DNA of 64,000 nucleotides from positions 124,001 to 188,000 of the forward strand of contig NZ_UPSE01000161.1 of the NCBI RefSeq assembly GCF_900573885.1. The letters run 5' to 3'. A program made the position numbers and the translations under genes. The DNA comes from Pseudomonas viridiflava. Its GTDB lineage: Bacteria; Pseudomonadota; Gammaproteobacteria; Pseudomonadales; Pseudomonadaceae. The notes beneath the pieces are model-generated. The model worked only from the letters and a program-made list of their open reading frames with translations, did no database searches and was not told the origin of the DNA. Of this stretch, positions 36,164-46,133 are shown piece by piece (position 1 is the stretch's first letter; every line of letters starts with the position of its first letter).

Positions 36164-36215
36164 GTTTTAAGGCGCATCTACGGGCCTTCCATGGCGGTCG
36201 AATGGCCGTGTGGCG

Positions 36216-37655
36216 TTACTTCAAACCCAATGCGTTGCGCATGGTGAAGTACAGGTCCGTCTGGTCGGTAAGGCCGGTAATGTTGGCGGCATGCGGGCCG
36301 TAGGCAGCGACGCGCAGCTGCGAGCCGGTGTGTTCCTGCGAGCTGCCTTCCGAGTTGCCATAGCTGACCGCCATGACGGCGCCGTCTTTGGTATTCAGCG
36401 CTTGGGTAAGCCCAGGCGCGGAGGTGTCCAGCGCAACAATCTGGCTGGAGTGCGCGTGGTCGGCCGTGACGATAACCAACGTGTTGCCGTCGGCTTTGGC
36501 GAACGCCAGGGCCATTTGCACCGCTTCGTCCAGGTCGACGGTTTCGCCGATCTGACCGCACGGGTTGGCGGCGTGGTCCTGCTTGTCGATGGAGGCGCCT
36601 TCCACTTGCAGGAAGAAACCGTTGCGGTTGTCTTTGAGCAGGTCGATGGCCTTGACGGTCATCTCAGCCAATGTCGGCGTGCTGGCAGTGCGTGCAGCGT
36701 TTGGCTGACAGGTGACGGGCGCCTGGGTCAGGTTGCCGTGGTAGGTGGCGGTCGGGCCGATCCAGCGAGTGGGCATATTGCCCGGCGAGAACAGGCCGAT
36801 CACGGGCTGTTTCTGGTTGGCCGCCCGAATCTTTTTCAGCTCGGCTGCGTTGCTCACAAGCACAAAACCACGAGCCGCTGCTTGTTCGCGCAAGGTCTTG
36901 CCTGACCATTTACCGGCCTTCGCCACTTCGGCAAAGGTCGCCGCGCCGCCGCCGAGGGTGACGTCGGGACGTACGTTGAGCAGTTGTTCCGTGATCGAAC
37001 CCGCACCGCCCTTCTCCAGCGCGTTGCTTGGGCACTGGGCCGACGTGGCGACCGGGCCGTAGCATTTGCGGCCGGTTACATGGGAAAACAAGGCGGCCGG
37101 CGTGGCGTCTTGCAGTTCGGCTGTGGACACGTTGCCGGTGGCCATGCCACGCAATTTGGCCAGTTCGAGAATGGTCTGGTGGGGTTTTTCGTGGATGTCC
37201 ACGCTCAACGCGCCGTTGTAGGTTTTAACGCCGGTGGACCACGCAGTGGCAGAGGCGGCCGAGTCGGTTACGTAGTCTGGCTTGCCGGTATCTTTGTGCA
37301 GCGCGTAGTGGGTGTACTGGCCGGTCAACGGCAATGCGTCGATGCCTTTGAAATAACCGCCCGCACCTTCGGCGTAGTTACGCGCCAGGGTGATCTCAGA
37401 ATCGCCCATGCCATCGCCAATGAGCAGGATCACGTTTTTGGCTTTGCGGTCGGAGAGCGAGGCTTTGATCGAGTCGGTCAGATCCCGGCCCACACGACGA
37501 GCGCCGGCGTACTCGGTGATATCGCCTCGGGCCTCACGGTTGTAGAGGCTCTTGCTCACCTTGCCGTCCTGATCGTGGGCGGCACTGGTGCTGGAGAAAG
37601 ACATGAGGGCAGCGGAAACGGCGAGAGACAACGCCAAGGGAAAAGCAGTAGTCAT
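36216..37655 (-). CDS. phoA: Alkaline phosphatase, PhoA family, periplasmic
   Basis: A 479-residue phosphomonoesterase that frees phosphate in the periplasm. A signal peptide (residues 1 to about 26, ending SSTSAAHD) comes first. The metal motif [10 protein letters not shown] and the nucleophile motif DSAASATAW (Ser attacked by phosphate) are clear; HAHSSQIV and EHTGSQL supply zinc ligands. It sits between gyrB and plsC, which are neighbours in PAO1, so it is an insertion or a lost gene relative to that strain. A weak Pho-box-like sequence lies upstream. Confidence 0.93.
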   Translation of the reverse strand: MTTAFPLALSLAVSAALMSFSSTSAAHDQDGKVSKSLYNREARGDITEYAGARRVGRDLTDSIKASLSDRKAKNVILLIGDGMGDSEITLARNYAEGAGGYFKGIDALPLTGQYTHYALHKDTGKPDYVTDSAASATAWSTGVKTYNGALSVDIHEKPHQTILELAKLRGMATGNVSTAELQDATPAALFSHVTGRKCYGPVATSAQCPSNALEKGGAGSITEQLLNVRPDVTLGGGAATFAEVAKAGKWSGKTLREQAAARGFVLVSNAAELKKIRAANQKQPVIGLFSPGNMPTRWIGPTATYHGNLTQAPVTCQPNAARTASTPTLAEMTVKAIDLLKDNRNGFFLQVEGASIDKQDHAANPCGQIGETVDLDEAVQMALAFAKADGNTLVIVTADHAHSSQIVALDTSAPGLTQALNTKDGAVMAVSYGNSEGSSQEHTGSQLRVAAYGPHAANITGLTDQTDLYFTMRNALGLK

Positions 37656-37762
37656 CTGGGTAAATCCTTATGCAGATGGGCAACAGAGGATGTGTTTCTC
37701 GCGACTACTGCCAGGACGCTGGACCGACGAGAATTTCAAGCAAACCGAGAGTAGGGATGCAT

Positions 37763-37781
37763 GATTAACATCTCGTTACAG
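37763..37781 (-). promoter_or_regulatory. Candidate Pho box upstream of phoA
   Basis: The minus strand reads CTGTAACGAGATGTTAATC. The first half matches the PhoB half-site CTGTCAT at 5 of 7; the second half is weaker (TGTTA). It is about 108 bases before the start codon. The gene type makes PhoB control expected; the site itself is marginal. Confidence 0.35.
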
Positions 37782-37795
37782 AGCGGCCCTTAACG

Positions 37796-37826
37796 AAAAA
37801 ACCCCGGCGCAATGGCCGGGGTTTTT
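37796..37826. terminator. Terminator after plsC
   Basis: AAAAAACCCCGGC and GCCGGGGTTTTT form a 12-bp stem with a 6-base loop. It ends the leftward glyQ-glyS-gmhB-plsC unit; the A run on the left gives the needed U tract for that direction. Confidence 0.92.
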
Positions 37827-37845
37827 GATTGGAAACTGCGCTCCG

Positions 37846-38619
37846 TCAGAGCTGAACGGGCGTTTCCACGACGGGATGATCGCCATACAGTGCGCCCATA
37901 TCGCGCTGGGCCTGTTCAACCCAGGCAAACGCACGCTCATTCAATGCGGCGATCGCGCGAGGGCCGGTGCCTTCTGCATGCATCACCGGGCCAATGACCA
38001 CCTGAATGGTGCCAGGCGTTTTGCCCCAGCCTTGCTTCGGCCAGAACTCGCCCGCGTTATGGGCAATAGGCAGAACCGGCAGGTTGGCGTTTACGGCAAG
38101 AGCGGTACCGCCACGGGAAAACTTGCCAATCTGCCCCGCCGGTACGCGCGTGCCTTCGGGGAAAATCAGCACCCAAATGTTTTGCTGCAACCGTTCGTGG
38201 CCCTGTTTGGCCAGTTCTTTAAGCGCTGCTTTCGGGTTGTTACGGTCGATAGCGATAGGCTTGAGCATGGCCATCGCCCAGCCGAAGAACGGTACGTACA
38301 GAAGCTCGCGCTTGAGCACCTGGCTGAGCGGCGAGAAATAGCACGACAGGAAAAACGTCTCCCATGTGCTCTGGTGTTTGGAAAGAATCACGCAGGGCTG
38401 CGTGGGGACGTTTTCAGCGCCATGCACTTCGTAACGAATGCCCAGCATCACCTCGGTGAGCTTTACGGCGAAGCGGCACCAATTAACGTTGATAAAGCGA
38501 TAGCGGGCTTCGAACGACTGGAACGGGGCAACGAAAAAACTCAGGGTGCACCAGAGCAAGGCGCTGCCGCCGAGGAGGATATAGAAGAGGAAAATTCTGA
38601 TGGCCAGCACGATCGACAT
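37846..38619 (-). CDS. plsC: 1-acyl-sn-glycerol-3-phosphate acyltransferase
   Basis: A 257-residue membrane-bound acyltransferase making phosphatidate. An N-terminal hydrophobic helix (about 5-30) is followed by the catalytic motif SKHQSTWE near residues 79-86, a His-X4-Glu form of the usual His-X4-Asp, and the acceptor motif FPEGTRVP. The same position in PAO1 (PA0005) carries a studied lysophosphatidate acyltransferase, so the Glu variant is likely normal for this subfamily. Co-oriented with gmhB 30 bases upstream. Confidence 0.93.
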   Translation of the reverse strand: MSIVLAIRIFLFYILLGGSALLWCTLSFFVAPFQSFEARYRFINVNWCRFAVKLTEVMLGIRYEVHGAENVPTQPCVILSKHQSTWETFFLSCYFSPLSQVLKRELLYVPFFGWAMAMLKPIAIDRNNPKAALKELAKQGHERLQQNIWVLIFPEGTRVPAGQIGKFSRGGTALAVNANLPVLPIAHNAGEFWPKQGWGKTPGTIQVVIGPVMHAEGTGPRAIAALNERAFAWVEQAQRDMGALYGDHPVVETPVQL

Positions 38620-38649
38620 TTATCGTTATCCGTCGCGGGCAATCCCCGC

Positions 38650-39186
38650 CTATTGGGTGTGGAGTAACTGCGCGGCAACCGCCGCCAAATCATCAAATAT
38701 CAGCGTCCCTTTCGGCAGTTCCTTGCCCAGGGTTCTTTCGCCTTTGCCGGTCTTCACCAGAACAGGCTGACAATCGACGGCCAGCGCGGCGTCCAGGTCA
38801 CCTCGACTGTCGCCGACAAACCATACGCCTGCAAGATCTGTGTGGTAATGCGCAGCGATAGTACGCAGCATGCCGGGTTTCGGTTTGCGGCAGTCACAGC
38901 CGTCATCCGGCCCATGTGGACAGTGCACCACCAACCCCAGTTCACCGCCCTGCTCGGCCACCAACTCGCGCAAACGAGCGTGCATGGAATCCAGTACCGC
39001 TTCCGGGTAATAACCGCGCGCCAGGCCCGACTGGTTAGTGGCAACCGCCACGGTCCAGCCGGCCTTGCTCAATTGCGCGATAGCCTCGACGGCGCCGGGG
39101 AGCGGAATCCACTCCTCCAGCGTTTTGACGTAGGCGTCGGAGTCGTAATTGATCACCCCATCGCGGTCGAGTATCAGCAGCTTCAC
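38650..39186 (-). CDS. gmhB: D-glycero-beta-D-manno-heptose-1,7-bisphosphate 7-phosphatase
   Basis: A 178-residue HAD phosphatase for the LPS inner-core heptose pathway. The nucleophile motif LDRDGVIN is at residues 6-13, the second motif is ATNQSG near 49-54, and the loop CPHGPDDGCDCRKPKPGM has the Cys/His ligands of the structural zinc seen in this family, with GDSRGDLDAA as the metal-binding last motif. It begins 3 bases past the glyS stop. Confidence 0.96.
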   Translation of the reverse strand: MKLLILDRDGVINYDSDAYVKTLEEWIPLPGAVEAIAQLSKAGWTVAVATNQSGLARGYYPEAVLDSMHARLRELVAEQGGELGLVVHCPHGPDDGCDCRKPKPGMLRTIAAHYHTDLAGVWFVGDSRGDLDAALAVDCQPVLVKTGKGERTLGKELPKGTLIFDDLAAVAAQLLHTQ

Positions 39187-39189
39187 GGC

Positions 39190-41244
39190 TTACCCCAGCA
39201 ACGAAATGTCGGCTACGCCCAGAAACAGGCTGCGCAATTTCGCCAACAGTGCGTACCGGTTGGCACGTACGGACGGGTCTTCAGCGTTCACCATAACGGC
39301 CGCAAAGAAGGCGTCTACCGGGTCGCGCAAGGCGGCCAGTTGCGCCAGCGCCTCGCTGTACAAACGGGCCTGCGCCAGTGGCTGCACAGCATGGTCGGCT
39401 TGCTGAATCGCAGCGTTCAGGGAGAACTCGCTGGGGGAATCGAAGTAATGGGCTTCGATGCCGGCGGCGATATTGCCTTCCGCTTTGCTCAGCAAGTTCG
39501 ACACACGCTTGTTCGCGGCTGCCAGCGCTTCGGCTTCCGGCAATTTGCGGAAAGCTTGCACCGCTTGCACGCGCTGGTCGAAGTCCAGCGGCGAGACCGG
39601 GGCCACAGCACGCACGGCCTGGTACACGGCCACTTCCACGCCTTCGTCTTCGTAACGCGCGCGCAGGCGGTCGAAGATGAAGTCTTGCACCTGAGCCGCA
39701 AGGCCAGCAGGTTTCACCTTGGCGCCGAATTGCTCGATGGCGAAGCTGATGGTGGCGACCAGATCGAGGTCGAGTTTCTTCTCTATCAGGATGCGCAGAA
39801 TGCCCAGCGCGGCGCGGCGCAATGCGTAGGGGTCTTTGCTGCCGGTGGGCAACATGCCGATGCCGAAAATACCGACCAGGGTGTCGAGCTTGTCGGCGAT
39901 GGCAACCGCTGCGCCGGTTAGCGTAGTGGGCAACTCCGCGCCAGCACCGCGCGGCATGTATTGCTCGTTCAACGCCAGCGCGACGTCTTGCGGCTCGCCA
40001 TCGTTAAGCGCGTAGTAGTAGCCGGCGATGCCCTGCATTTCCGGGAACTCGCCGACCATTTCGGTCGCCAGGTCGCATTTGCTCAGCAAACCGGCGCGGG
40101 CAGCCCAGCGGCTATCGCCACCGATGCGGGCGGCAATAAAGGCAGCCAGCAGGGAAACGCGCTCGGCTTTGTCGAACACTGAACCCAGCTGCGCCTGGAA
40201 CACCACGTTGGCCAGGCGAGCGTTGAAGGTGTCGAGCTTCTGCTTCTTGTCTTGCTTGAAGAAAAACTCGGCGTCGGTAAGGCGCGGGCGAACCACTTTC
40301 TCGTTGCCGGAAATGATCTGCGCCGGGTCTTTGCTCTCCACGTTGGCCACGGTAATAAAACGCGGCAACAACCGACCGTTGGCGTCCAGCAGGCAGAAGT
40401 ATTTCTGGTTGTCCTGCATGGTGGTAATCAACGCTTCTTGCGGCACGGCGAGGAAAGGCTCCTCAAACGAGCACACCAGCGGCACGGGCCACTCGACCAA
40501 GGCTGTCACTTCATCCAGAAGCGCAGGCGGCACGATGGCGGTGCCCTGCTGCTCCGTTGCCAGCGTGTCGACGCGTTTGCTGATCAGGCTGCGACGCTCG
40601 GCAAAGTCAGCCAACACGTGGGCGCTGCGCAGGTCTTCCAGATAACTGGCGGCGGAGCCGATGCGCACGCTTTCCGGATGATGGAAGCGGTGACCACGCG
40701 ATTCACGGCCGGCTTTCTGCGCAAGAATTTCGCAGTCCACCACTTGATCACCAAACAGCATCACGAGCCATTGGGTTGGGCGAACGAACTCTTCTTTGCG
40801 TGCGCCCCAACGCATGCGCTTGGGAATTGGCAGCTCGTTCAGCGAGGCGCTGACGATGCCAGCGAGCAGGCCCACGGCGGGTTGGCCGGGAATGCTTTGG
40901 CTGAACTTGAGTTTCGGACCGCTGCGATCAATGGCGGAGATGTCCACGCCACATTTCTTTGCGAAACCAAGGGCTGCCTGGGTCGGGTTGCCGTCGGCGT
41001 CGAAGGCGGCCTGCACGGGCGGGCCGTCCATGTTCACGCTGCGATCCGGCTGCTGCACGGCGAGTTGGTCGATGATCACGGCCAGACGACGTGGCGCCGC
41101 GTACACGCGGCTGCCGCTGTAGCTCAGGCCCGCACTTTTCAGGCCTTTTTCGATGCCGGCCAGAAAGGCGTCACCGAGGGTTTTCAGGGCTTTGGGTGGC
41201 AGCTCTTCGGTGCCAAGTTCTACCAGGAAATCTTGCGCACTCAT
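39190..41244 (-). CDS. glyS: Glycyl-tRNA synthetase beta subunit
   Basis: A 684-residue subunit of the alpha2beta2 type GlyRS, responsible for tRNA-Gly recognition. The start [19 protein letters not shown] is the family signature; the HD-type domain and C-terminal anticodon-binding region (DALR-like, from about residue 570) follow. ATG 41244 overlaps the glyQ stop by 4 bases. Confidence 0.98.
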   Translation of the reverse strand: MSAQDFLVELGTEELPPKALKTLGDAFLAGIEKGLKSAGLSYSGSRVYAAPRRLAVIIDQLAVQQPDRSVNMDGPPVQAAFDADGNPTQAALGFAKKCGVDISAIDRSGPKLKFSQSIPGQPAVGLLAGIVSASLNELPIPKRMRWGARKEEFVRPTQWLVMLFGDQVVDCEILAQKAGRESRGHRFHHPESVRIGSAASYLEDLRSAHVLADFAERRSLISKRVDTLATEQQGTAIVPPALLDEVTALVEWPVPLVCSFEEPFLAVPQEALITTMQDNQKYFCLLDANGRLLPRFITVANVESKDPAQIISGNEKVVRPRLTDAEFFFKQDKKQKLDTFNARLANVVFQAQLGSVFDKAERVSLLAAFIAARIGGDSRWAARAGLLSKCDLATEMVGEFPEMQGIAGYYYALNDGEPQDVALALNEQYMPRGAGAELPTTLTGAAVAIADKLDTLVGIFGIGMLPTGSKDPYALRRAALGILRILIEKKLDLDLVATISFAIEQFGAKVKPAGLAAQVQDFIFDRLRARYEDEGVEVAVYQAVRAVAPVSPLDFDQRVQAVQAFRKLPEAEALAAANKRVSNLLSKAEGNIAAGIEAHYFDSPSEFSLNAAIQQADHAVQPLAQARLYSEALAQLAALRDPVDAFFAAVMVNAEDPSVRANRYALLAKLRSLFLGVADISLLG

Positions 41245-42188
41245 TCTGCTGCCTCCAGCTTGGCCAATACTTCATCGCGCAGATCGGGCGCCGCCATCGG
41301 GAAGCCGAGACGGGCACGCGCTTGCAGGTAGCTCTGCGCTACCGAACGGGCCAGGGCCCGAACACGGAGGATGTATTGCTGACGGGCAGTTACCGAAATC
41401 GCGCGACGGGCATCCAGCAGGTTGAACGTGTGCGAGGCCTTGAGCACCATTTCGTAGGTCGGCAGCGGCAGTTGCAGCTCGATCAGACGGTTGGCTTCGC
41501 TCTCGTAGAAGTCGAACAGCTCGAACAGTTTGTCGACGTTGGCGTGTTCGAAGTTGTAGGTGGACTGTTCCACCTCGTTTTGATGGAACACGTCGCCGTA
41601 GGTCACCTTGCCGAACGGGCCGTCGGTCCACACCAGGTCGTAGACCGAATCCACACCCTGCAGGTACATGGCCAGACGCTCGAGACCGTAGGTGATCTCG
41701 CCGGTTACCGGGTAGCACTCGATGCCGCCTACTTGCTGGAAGTAGGTGAACTGGGTGACTTCCATGCCGTTGAGCCAGATTTCCCAGCCCAGACCCCAGG
41801 CGCCGAGGGTAGGCGATTCCCAGTTGTCTTCTACGAAACGGATGTCGTGCACCAGTGGGTCGAGCCCGATGCGTTTGAGCGAGCCCAGGTACAGCTCCTG
41901 GAAGTTGTCCGGGTTGGGTTTGAGCACTACCTGGAACTGGTAGTAGTGCTGCAAGCGGTTGGGGTTTTCGCCGTAGCGGCCGTCACCGGGACGGCGGCTG
42001 GGTTGAACGTAGGCGGCGTTCCAGGTTTCCGGGCCGACGGCGCGCAGAAACGTGGCGGTGTGGAAGGTGCCGGCGCCGACTTCCATATCGTAAGGCTGAA
42101 GCACCACACAACCTTGCTCGGCCCAATACTGTTGAAGGGCGAGGATCAAGTCTTGGAAGGTGCGCACGGCAGGCGTAGGCTGGCTCAC
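41241..42188 (-). CDS. glyQ: Glycyl-tRNA synthetase alpha subunit
   Basis: A 315-residue class II catalytic subunit that makes Gly-AMP. It starts at GTG 42188 ([19 protein letters not shown]), 9-10 bases after an AGG-type site; the longer frame is intergenic. The active-site strand [26 protein letters not shown] carries the class II motif-2 Arg. Coupled to glyS by a 4-base overlap; divergent from tag. Confidence 0.97.
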   Translation of the reverse strand: MSQPTPAVRTFQDLILALQQYWAEQGCVVLQPYDMEVGAGTFHTATFLRAVGPETWNAAYVQPSRRPGDGRYGENPNRLQHYYQFQVVLKPNPDNFQELYLGSLKRIGLDPLVHDIRFVEDNWESPTLGAWGLGWEIWLNGMEVTQFTYFQQVGGIECYPVTGEITYGLERLAMYLQGVDSVYDLVWTDGPFGKVTYGDVFHQNEVEQSTYNFEHANVDKLFELFDFYESEANRLIELQLPLPTYEMVLKASHTFNLLDARRAISVTARQQYILRVRALARSVAQSYLQARARLGFPMAAPDLRDEVLAKLEAAE

Positions 42189-42276
42189 TAATTTCACCTG
42201 TACTGAGGGCGACAGAAAGGGCGGGAGTATACCCGATTCACCCCGCAAACCACCCTCACCCTCCCCTAGGAGCCCT

Positions 42277-42837
42277 ATGCCACGCTGCTTCTGGTGCAAT
42301 GACGACCCGCTTTACATCACCTACCACGACCAGGAATGGGGCGTACCGCAACGCGACGCGCAGCAGCTGTTCGAGATGTTGCTGCTTGAAGGCTTTCAAG
42401 CGGGGCTGTCGTGGATCACCGTATTAAAGAAGCGCGAACGCTATCGCCAGGTGCTGTTTGGTTTCGACGCCCGGCGCCTGGCGCAGTTGAGCGACGCCGA
42501 GATCGAGGTGCTGATGCAAGACCCCGGCGTCATCCGCAATCGGCTCAAGCTCAAAGCGGCTCGCCAGAATGCAGCGGCCTGGTTGCGGTTGCCTGATCCG
42601 GTTGGGCTGCTGTGGTCATTTGTTGGCGGCGTGCCCAAGGTCAATCACTTCCCGGGGCGCAGCGATGTGCCTGCCGTTACGCCCGAAGCCGAAGCCATGA
42701 GCAAAGCGCTGAAAAAGGCTGGCTTCACATTCGTTGGCCCGACCATTTGCTACGCCTTCATGCAGGCCACCGGCATGGTCATGGACCACACCCAGGATTG
42801 CGACCGCTACGCCGAACTCACCGCACACCCTCTGTAG
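42277..42837 (+). CDS. tag: DNA-3-methyladenine glycosylase I
   Basis: A 186-residue base-excision enzyme removing 3-methyladenine. The zinc ligands Cys4, His17, His171 and Cys175 of the Tag family are all present (MPRCFWC, YHDQEWG, DHTQDC), and the helix-hairpin-helix region with the catalytic Glu lies in [12 protein letters not shown] 42277 follows TAGGAG. The stop codon TAG lies inside a REP element that begins at 42833. Confidence 0.97.
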   Translation: MPRCFWCNDDPLYITYHDQEWGVPQRDAQQLFEMLLLEGFQAGLSWITVLKKRERYRQVLFGFDARRLAQLSDAEIEVLMQDPGVIRNRLKLKAARQNAAAWLRLPDPVGLLWSFVGGVPKVNHFPGRSDVPAVTPEAEAMSKALKKAGFTFVGPTICYAFMQATGMVMDHTQDCDRYAELTAHPL

Positions 42838-42908
42838 GAGCCAGCTTGCTGGCGAACCGTGCAACGCAGGTCTCCGAGGTTCGCAGGGTTCGCCAGCAAG
42901 CTCCTACA
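42833..42908. repeat. REP doublet overlapping the tag stop codon
   Basis: TGTAGGAGCCAGCTTGCTGG at 42833-42852 faces CCAGCAAGCTCCTACA ending at 42908. It is a GTAGGAGC-class REP pair with the GCCAGC variant arm (the pair at 11746 has GCGAGC). The first REP supplies the TAG stop of tag (42835-42837). It also lies 78 bases before the htrB-like start. Confidence 0.88.
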
Positions 42909-42986
42909 GATGGGGAATTGCCGGCCATAACCGAAGCGACTCAAGCTGGTTACAATGCGCGCCTGTTCGAATTCGTGGAGCGTAAG

Positions 42987-43874
42987 GTGGAGAAGTTCAA
43001 AGGTGCGTTGATCGTGGGCTTTTTGCGCCTGTTCGCCCTGTTGCCGTGGCGAGCGGTGCAAGCCCTGGGCAATTTGATCGGCTGGTGCATGTGGCGCTTC
43101 CCCACTCGCTCGCGCGCGGTGGCAGACATCAACCTGCGCAAATGCTTTCCCGAGCTGGACGCTGCTGCCCATGACCGCCTGCTGCGCAAGGCGCTGATGG
43201 ACATCGGCAAAACCCTTACCGAAAGCGCCTGCGCCTGGGTCTGGCCGGCGGAAAAATCGCTCAAGCTGGTACGTGAAGTCGAAGGCCTGCATGTGCTGGA
43301 AGCGGCACTGGCGTCGGGCAAAGGCGTTGTCGGAATCACCAGCCACCTCGGCAACTGGGAAGTGCTCAATCACTTCTACTGCAACCAGTGCAAACCCATC
43401 ATCTTCTACCGTCCGCCGAAGCTGAAAGCAGTCGACGATTTGCTGCGCAAGCAGCGCGTACAGCTGGGCAACCGCGTGGCGCCGTCGACCAAAGAAGGCA
43501 TTCTCAGCGTCATCAAAGAAGTGCGCCGAGGCGGCGCGGTAGGCATTCCGGCCGATCCCGAGCCGAGTCTGTCCGCTGGCTTGTTTGTGCCGTTTTGCGC
43601 CATTGAAGCGCTGACCAGCAAGTTCGTTCCCGGCATGCTCGCCGGCGGCAAGGCTGTCGGCGTGTTCTTGCATGCGCTGCGCCTGGAAGACGGTTCGGGC
43701 TACAAAGTCATTCTCGAAGCTGCACCCGAAGGCATGTACAGCGAAGACACCCGCGAGGCGGTGGCTGCCATGAGCCAGGTGGTGGAGCGGTACGTGCGCG
43801 CCTACCCGAGCCAGTACATGTGGACGATGAAGCGCTTCAAGAAACGTCCCGAAGGCGAAGCCCGCTGGTACTAA
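42987..43874 (+). CDS. htrB: Lipid A biosynthesis lauroyl acyltransferase (HtrB/LpxL family)
   Basis: A 295-residue inner-membrane acyltransferase adding a secondary acyl chain to lipid A. An N-terminal membrane anchor (ALIVGFLRLFALLPWRAVQAL) is followed by the catalytic His-X4-Glu motif in GITSHLGNWEVLNHF near residue 119. GTG 42987 is chosen because GGAG stands 6 bases before it and it matches the usual length. The ortholog by position is PA0011, one of two HtrB-type enzymes in that species; the exact acyl chain cannot be read from sequence. Confidence 0.9.
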   Translation: MEKFKGALIVGFLRLFALLPWRAVQALGNLIGWCMWRFPTRSRAVADINLRKCFPELDAAAHDRLLRKALMDIGKTLTESACAWVWPAEKSLKLVREVEGLHVLEAALASGKGVVGITSHLGNWEVLNHFYCNQCKPIIFYRPPKLKAVDDLLRKQRVQLGNRVAPSTKEGILSVIKEVRRGGAVGIPADPEPSLSAGLFVPFCAIEALTSKFVPGMLAGGKAVGVFLHALRLEDGSGYKVILEAAPEGMYSEDTREAVAAMSQVVERYVRAYPSQYMWTMKRFKKRPEGEARWY

Positions 43875-43967
43875 CCGGTCGATTGCGCGCAGAGACGCCT
43901 CGCTGCACTAGGCGAGCGAGATAATTTGCGTTATTAACAGGGACCGTTGACCAGGAAGCCGGGCCCT

Positions 43968-44234
43968 ATGTCCAACCAGCGACAATCGCCACGCACCTCA
44001 TTGAAGTGCCGGATCAAAATCAGCCACCCAAGCTTTGGTGAGCTGCTCGCCCAGACCCGCGATCTTTCCGATGGCGGGGTCTTCGTCAAACACGACGAAC
44101 TGACCAGCCTCGTGCTCGGTGACATCGTCACCGGGCAGGTGCAAGACCTGCCTATCGAAGCGCCTGTGTTGCAGATGGAAGTGATGCGGGTGAATGGCGA
44201 TGGGGTGGGACTGCGGTTTATTCGCGAAGACTGA
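43968..44234 (+). CDS. PilZ-domain protein
   Basis: An 88-residue single PilZ domain. The c-di-GMP-binding motifs are present: RQSPR (RxxxR) at residues 5-9 and DLSDGG (DxSxxG) near residues 32-37. It is likely a small cytoplasmic c-di-GMP effector that acts through a partner. ATG 43968 is preferred; a TTG at 43947 in frame would add seven residues. PAO1 has a PilZ gene (PA0012) in this place. Confidence 0.9.
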   Translation: MSNQRQSPRTSLKCRIKISHPSFGELLAQTRDLSDGGVFVKHDELTSLVLGDIVTGQVQDLPIEAPVLQMEVMRVNGDGVGLRFIRED

Positions 44235-44249
44235 TTCGAATGCAAACGG

Positions 44250-44358
44250 TACGTTGGGTCGGTCTGCGTTTGGTGGGCAACGCTAAGCCCAACGTTTCGC
44301 CGAATCGGCGCAATTCCCGGTGTAGTTGGGCTTCGCCTTCGGCTCAACCCAACCTACG
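44250..44358. repeat. TTGGG/CCCAA inverted repeats between the PilZ gene and the TPR gene
   Basis: ACGTTGGG at 44251-44258 pairs with CCCAACGT at 44288-44295, and a second unit TAGTTGGGCTTCGCC at 44323-44337 pairs partly with GGCTCAACCCAACCTACG at 44341-44358. This is an extragenic palindromic class separate from the GTAGGAGC one. The TPR gene stop (44344-44346) lies within it. Confidence 0.6.
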
Positions 44359-44646
44359 TAAAAATACCGTCATTTCCTTTTCTGCCTGCTTGTCGCCGTG
44401 CGCTTGTGCGGCGGTGATGCCCTGCTGCCACGCCGCCCGCGCTGCCGCCCTGTCGCCCACGCCCGCATGGGCCTTGCCCAATAGTTTCCACGCGGCTGAA
44501 TAGTTCGGGTCGAACTCGACGCAACGTTGCAGGTGTTCGGCAGCTTTGGCGTTGTCGTTGAGGTCCAGATAACCCTTGCCGAGGCCAAAGCGCAGCAAGG
44601 CGTTGTCGATGCCTTTACCGAGCATTTTTTCGAGAGATTCGAGCAC
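44344..44646 (-). CDS. Small tetratricopeptide-repeat protein
   Basis: A 100-residue protein with two to three TPR helix pairs (ALLRFGLGKGYLDLNDNAKAAEHLQRCVEFDP and YSAAWKLLGKAHAGVGDRAAARAAWQQGI). It is a cytoplasmic scaffold of unknown partner. It follows trkA on the same strand (29-base gap), as in PAO1 (PA0015). Its last residues RRLG and the stop are encoded by repeat DNA. Confidence 0.85.
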   Translation of the reverse strand: MLESLEKMLGKGIDNALLRFGLGKGYLDLNDNAKAAEHLQRCVEFDPNYSAAWKLLGKAHAGVGDRAAARAAWQQGITAAQAHGDKQAEKEMTVFLRRLG

Positions 44647-44675
44647 GCGGGCCTCGGCTTGTTGGGAGTCAGGTA

Positions 44676-46049
44676 TCAGAAAAACGTCAGCCCGACCTGG
44701 AACAGCCGCTCGACGTCGCGAATGTATTTCTTGTCCACCAAAAACAGAATCACATGGTCGCCCGACTCGATCACCGTCGCGTCGTGGGCGATCAGCACTT
44801 CTTCGTCGCGCACCAGGGCGCCGATGGTGGTGCCCGGAGGCAGGTCGATGTCGCGAATGGCCTTGCCAATCACCTTGCTCGACTTTGCGTCGCCGTGGGC
44901 GATGGCTTCAATGGCTTCTGCGGCACCGCGGCGCAGCGAGTGCACGCTGACGATATCGCCACGGCGCACATGCGCCAGCAAGGTGCCGATGGTGGCGAGC
45001 TGCGGGCTGATGGCGATATCGATTTCGCCGCCCTGCACCAGGTCGACATACGCCGGGTTGTTAATCAGCGTCATCACCTTGCGCGCGCCCAGGCGCTTGG
45101 CCAACAGCGAGGACATGATGTTGGCTTCGTCGTCGTTGGTCAGCGACAGGAAAATGTCCGCATCGCTGATGTTTTCCTCCACCAGCAAATCGCGGTCCGA
45201 CGCACTGCCCTGCAGCACGATGGTGCTGTCCAGCGTCTCGGACAGGTAGCGGCAGCGCGCCGGGTTCATTTCAATGATTTTGACCTGGTAGCGACTCTCG
45301 ATTGCCTCCGCCAGACGTTCGCCGATGTGGCCGCCGCCAGCAATCACGATGCGTTTGTTGTTGTCTTCGAGCCGGCGCATCTCGCTCATTACCGCGCGGA
45401 TGTGGGCTTTGGCGGCAATGAAAAACACTTCGTCATCGGCTTCGATCACCGTGTCGCCGCGCGGCAGAATCGGGCGGTCGCGGCGGAAAATCGCGGCGAC
45501 GCGGGTGTCGACAGTGGGCATGTGCTCGCGCAACTGGCGCAGTTGCTGACCCACCAGTGGTCCGCCGTAGTACGCCTTCACCGCTACCAGCTGCGCTTTG
45601 CCTTCGGCGAAGTCGATGACTTGCAGGGCGCCTGGATGCTCGATCAGACGCTTGATGTAGTTCGTCACCACCTGTTCGGGGCTGATCAATACGTCGACCG
45701 GAATGGCGTCGTTATCGAACAGGCCGGAGCGGGTGAGGTATGCCGCTTCGCGCACGCGGGCAATTTTGGTGGGGGTGTGAAACAGCGTGTACGCGACCTG
45801 GCAGGCGACCATGTTTACTTCGTCGCTGTTGGTCACGGCTACCAGCATGTCGGCATCGTCGGCGCCGGCCTGGCGCAATACGGTGGGGAATGAACCTTTG
45901 CCCTGAATGGTGCGGATATCCAGACGGTCACCGAGGTCGCGCAAGCGGTCGCCGTCGGTGTCGATCACAGTGATGTCGTTGTGTTCGCTGGCCAGGTGTT
46001 CAGCCAGCGTGCCGCCCACCTGACCGGCGCCGAGAATAATGATCTTCAT
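44676..46049 (-). CDS. trkA: Trk system potassium uptake regulator TrkA
   Basis: A 457-residue cytoplasmic NAD(H)-binding gate of the Trk K+ transporter. It has two RCK units in tandem: [13 protein letters not shown] at residues 7-19 and [13 protein letters not shown] near 240, each followed by a TrkA-C domain (the second near 370-450). The membrane partner TrkH/TrkG is not in the window. Upstream, 84 bases from rsmB, is a hairpin just after the rsmB stop. Confidence 0.97.
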   Translation of the reverse strand: MKIIILGAGQVGGTLAEHLASEHNDITVIDTDGDRLRDLGDRLDIRTIQGKGSFPTVLRQAGADDADMLVAVTNSDEVNMVACQVAYTLFHTPTKIARVREAAYLTRSGLFDNDAIPVDVLISPEQVVTNYIKRLIEHPGALQVIDFAEGKAQLVAVKAYYGGPLVGQQLRQLREHMPTVDTRVAAIFRRDRPILPRGDTVIEADDEVFFIAAKAHIRAVMSEMRRLEDNNKRIVIAGGGHIGERLAEAIESRYQVKIIEMNPARCRYLSETLDSTIVLQGSASDRDLLVEENISDADIFLSLTNDDEANIMSSLLAKRLGARKVMTLINNPAYVDLVQGGEIDIAISPQLATIGTLLAHVRRGDIVSVHSLRRGAAEAIEAIAHGDAKSSKVIGKAIRDIDLPPGTTIGALVRDEEVLIAHDATVIESGDHVILFLVDKKYIRDVERLFQVGLTFF

Positions 46050-46113
46050 CCGTGTGCGTTCCTAAAGCGGCAATGAGCAAGGCGAAAACGGCCTCGAAAA
46101 TAACAGACCTGCG

Positions 46114-46133
46114 CCGCGCCTGCACAGGCGCGG
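46114..46133 (-). terminator. Hairpin right after the rsmB stop
   Basis: CCGCGCCTG and CAGGCGCGG form a 9-bp stem with a 2-base loop directly beyond the stop codon (46134-46136). The minus strand continues GCGCAGGTCTGTTATTTTC, only partly T-rich, so it is a weak terminator or an RNA-stabilising 3' stem between rsmB and trkA. Confidence 0.5.
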
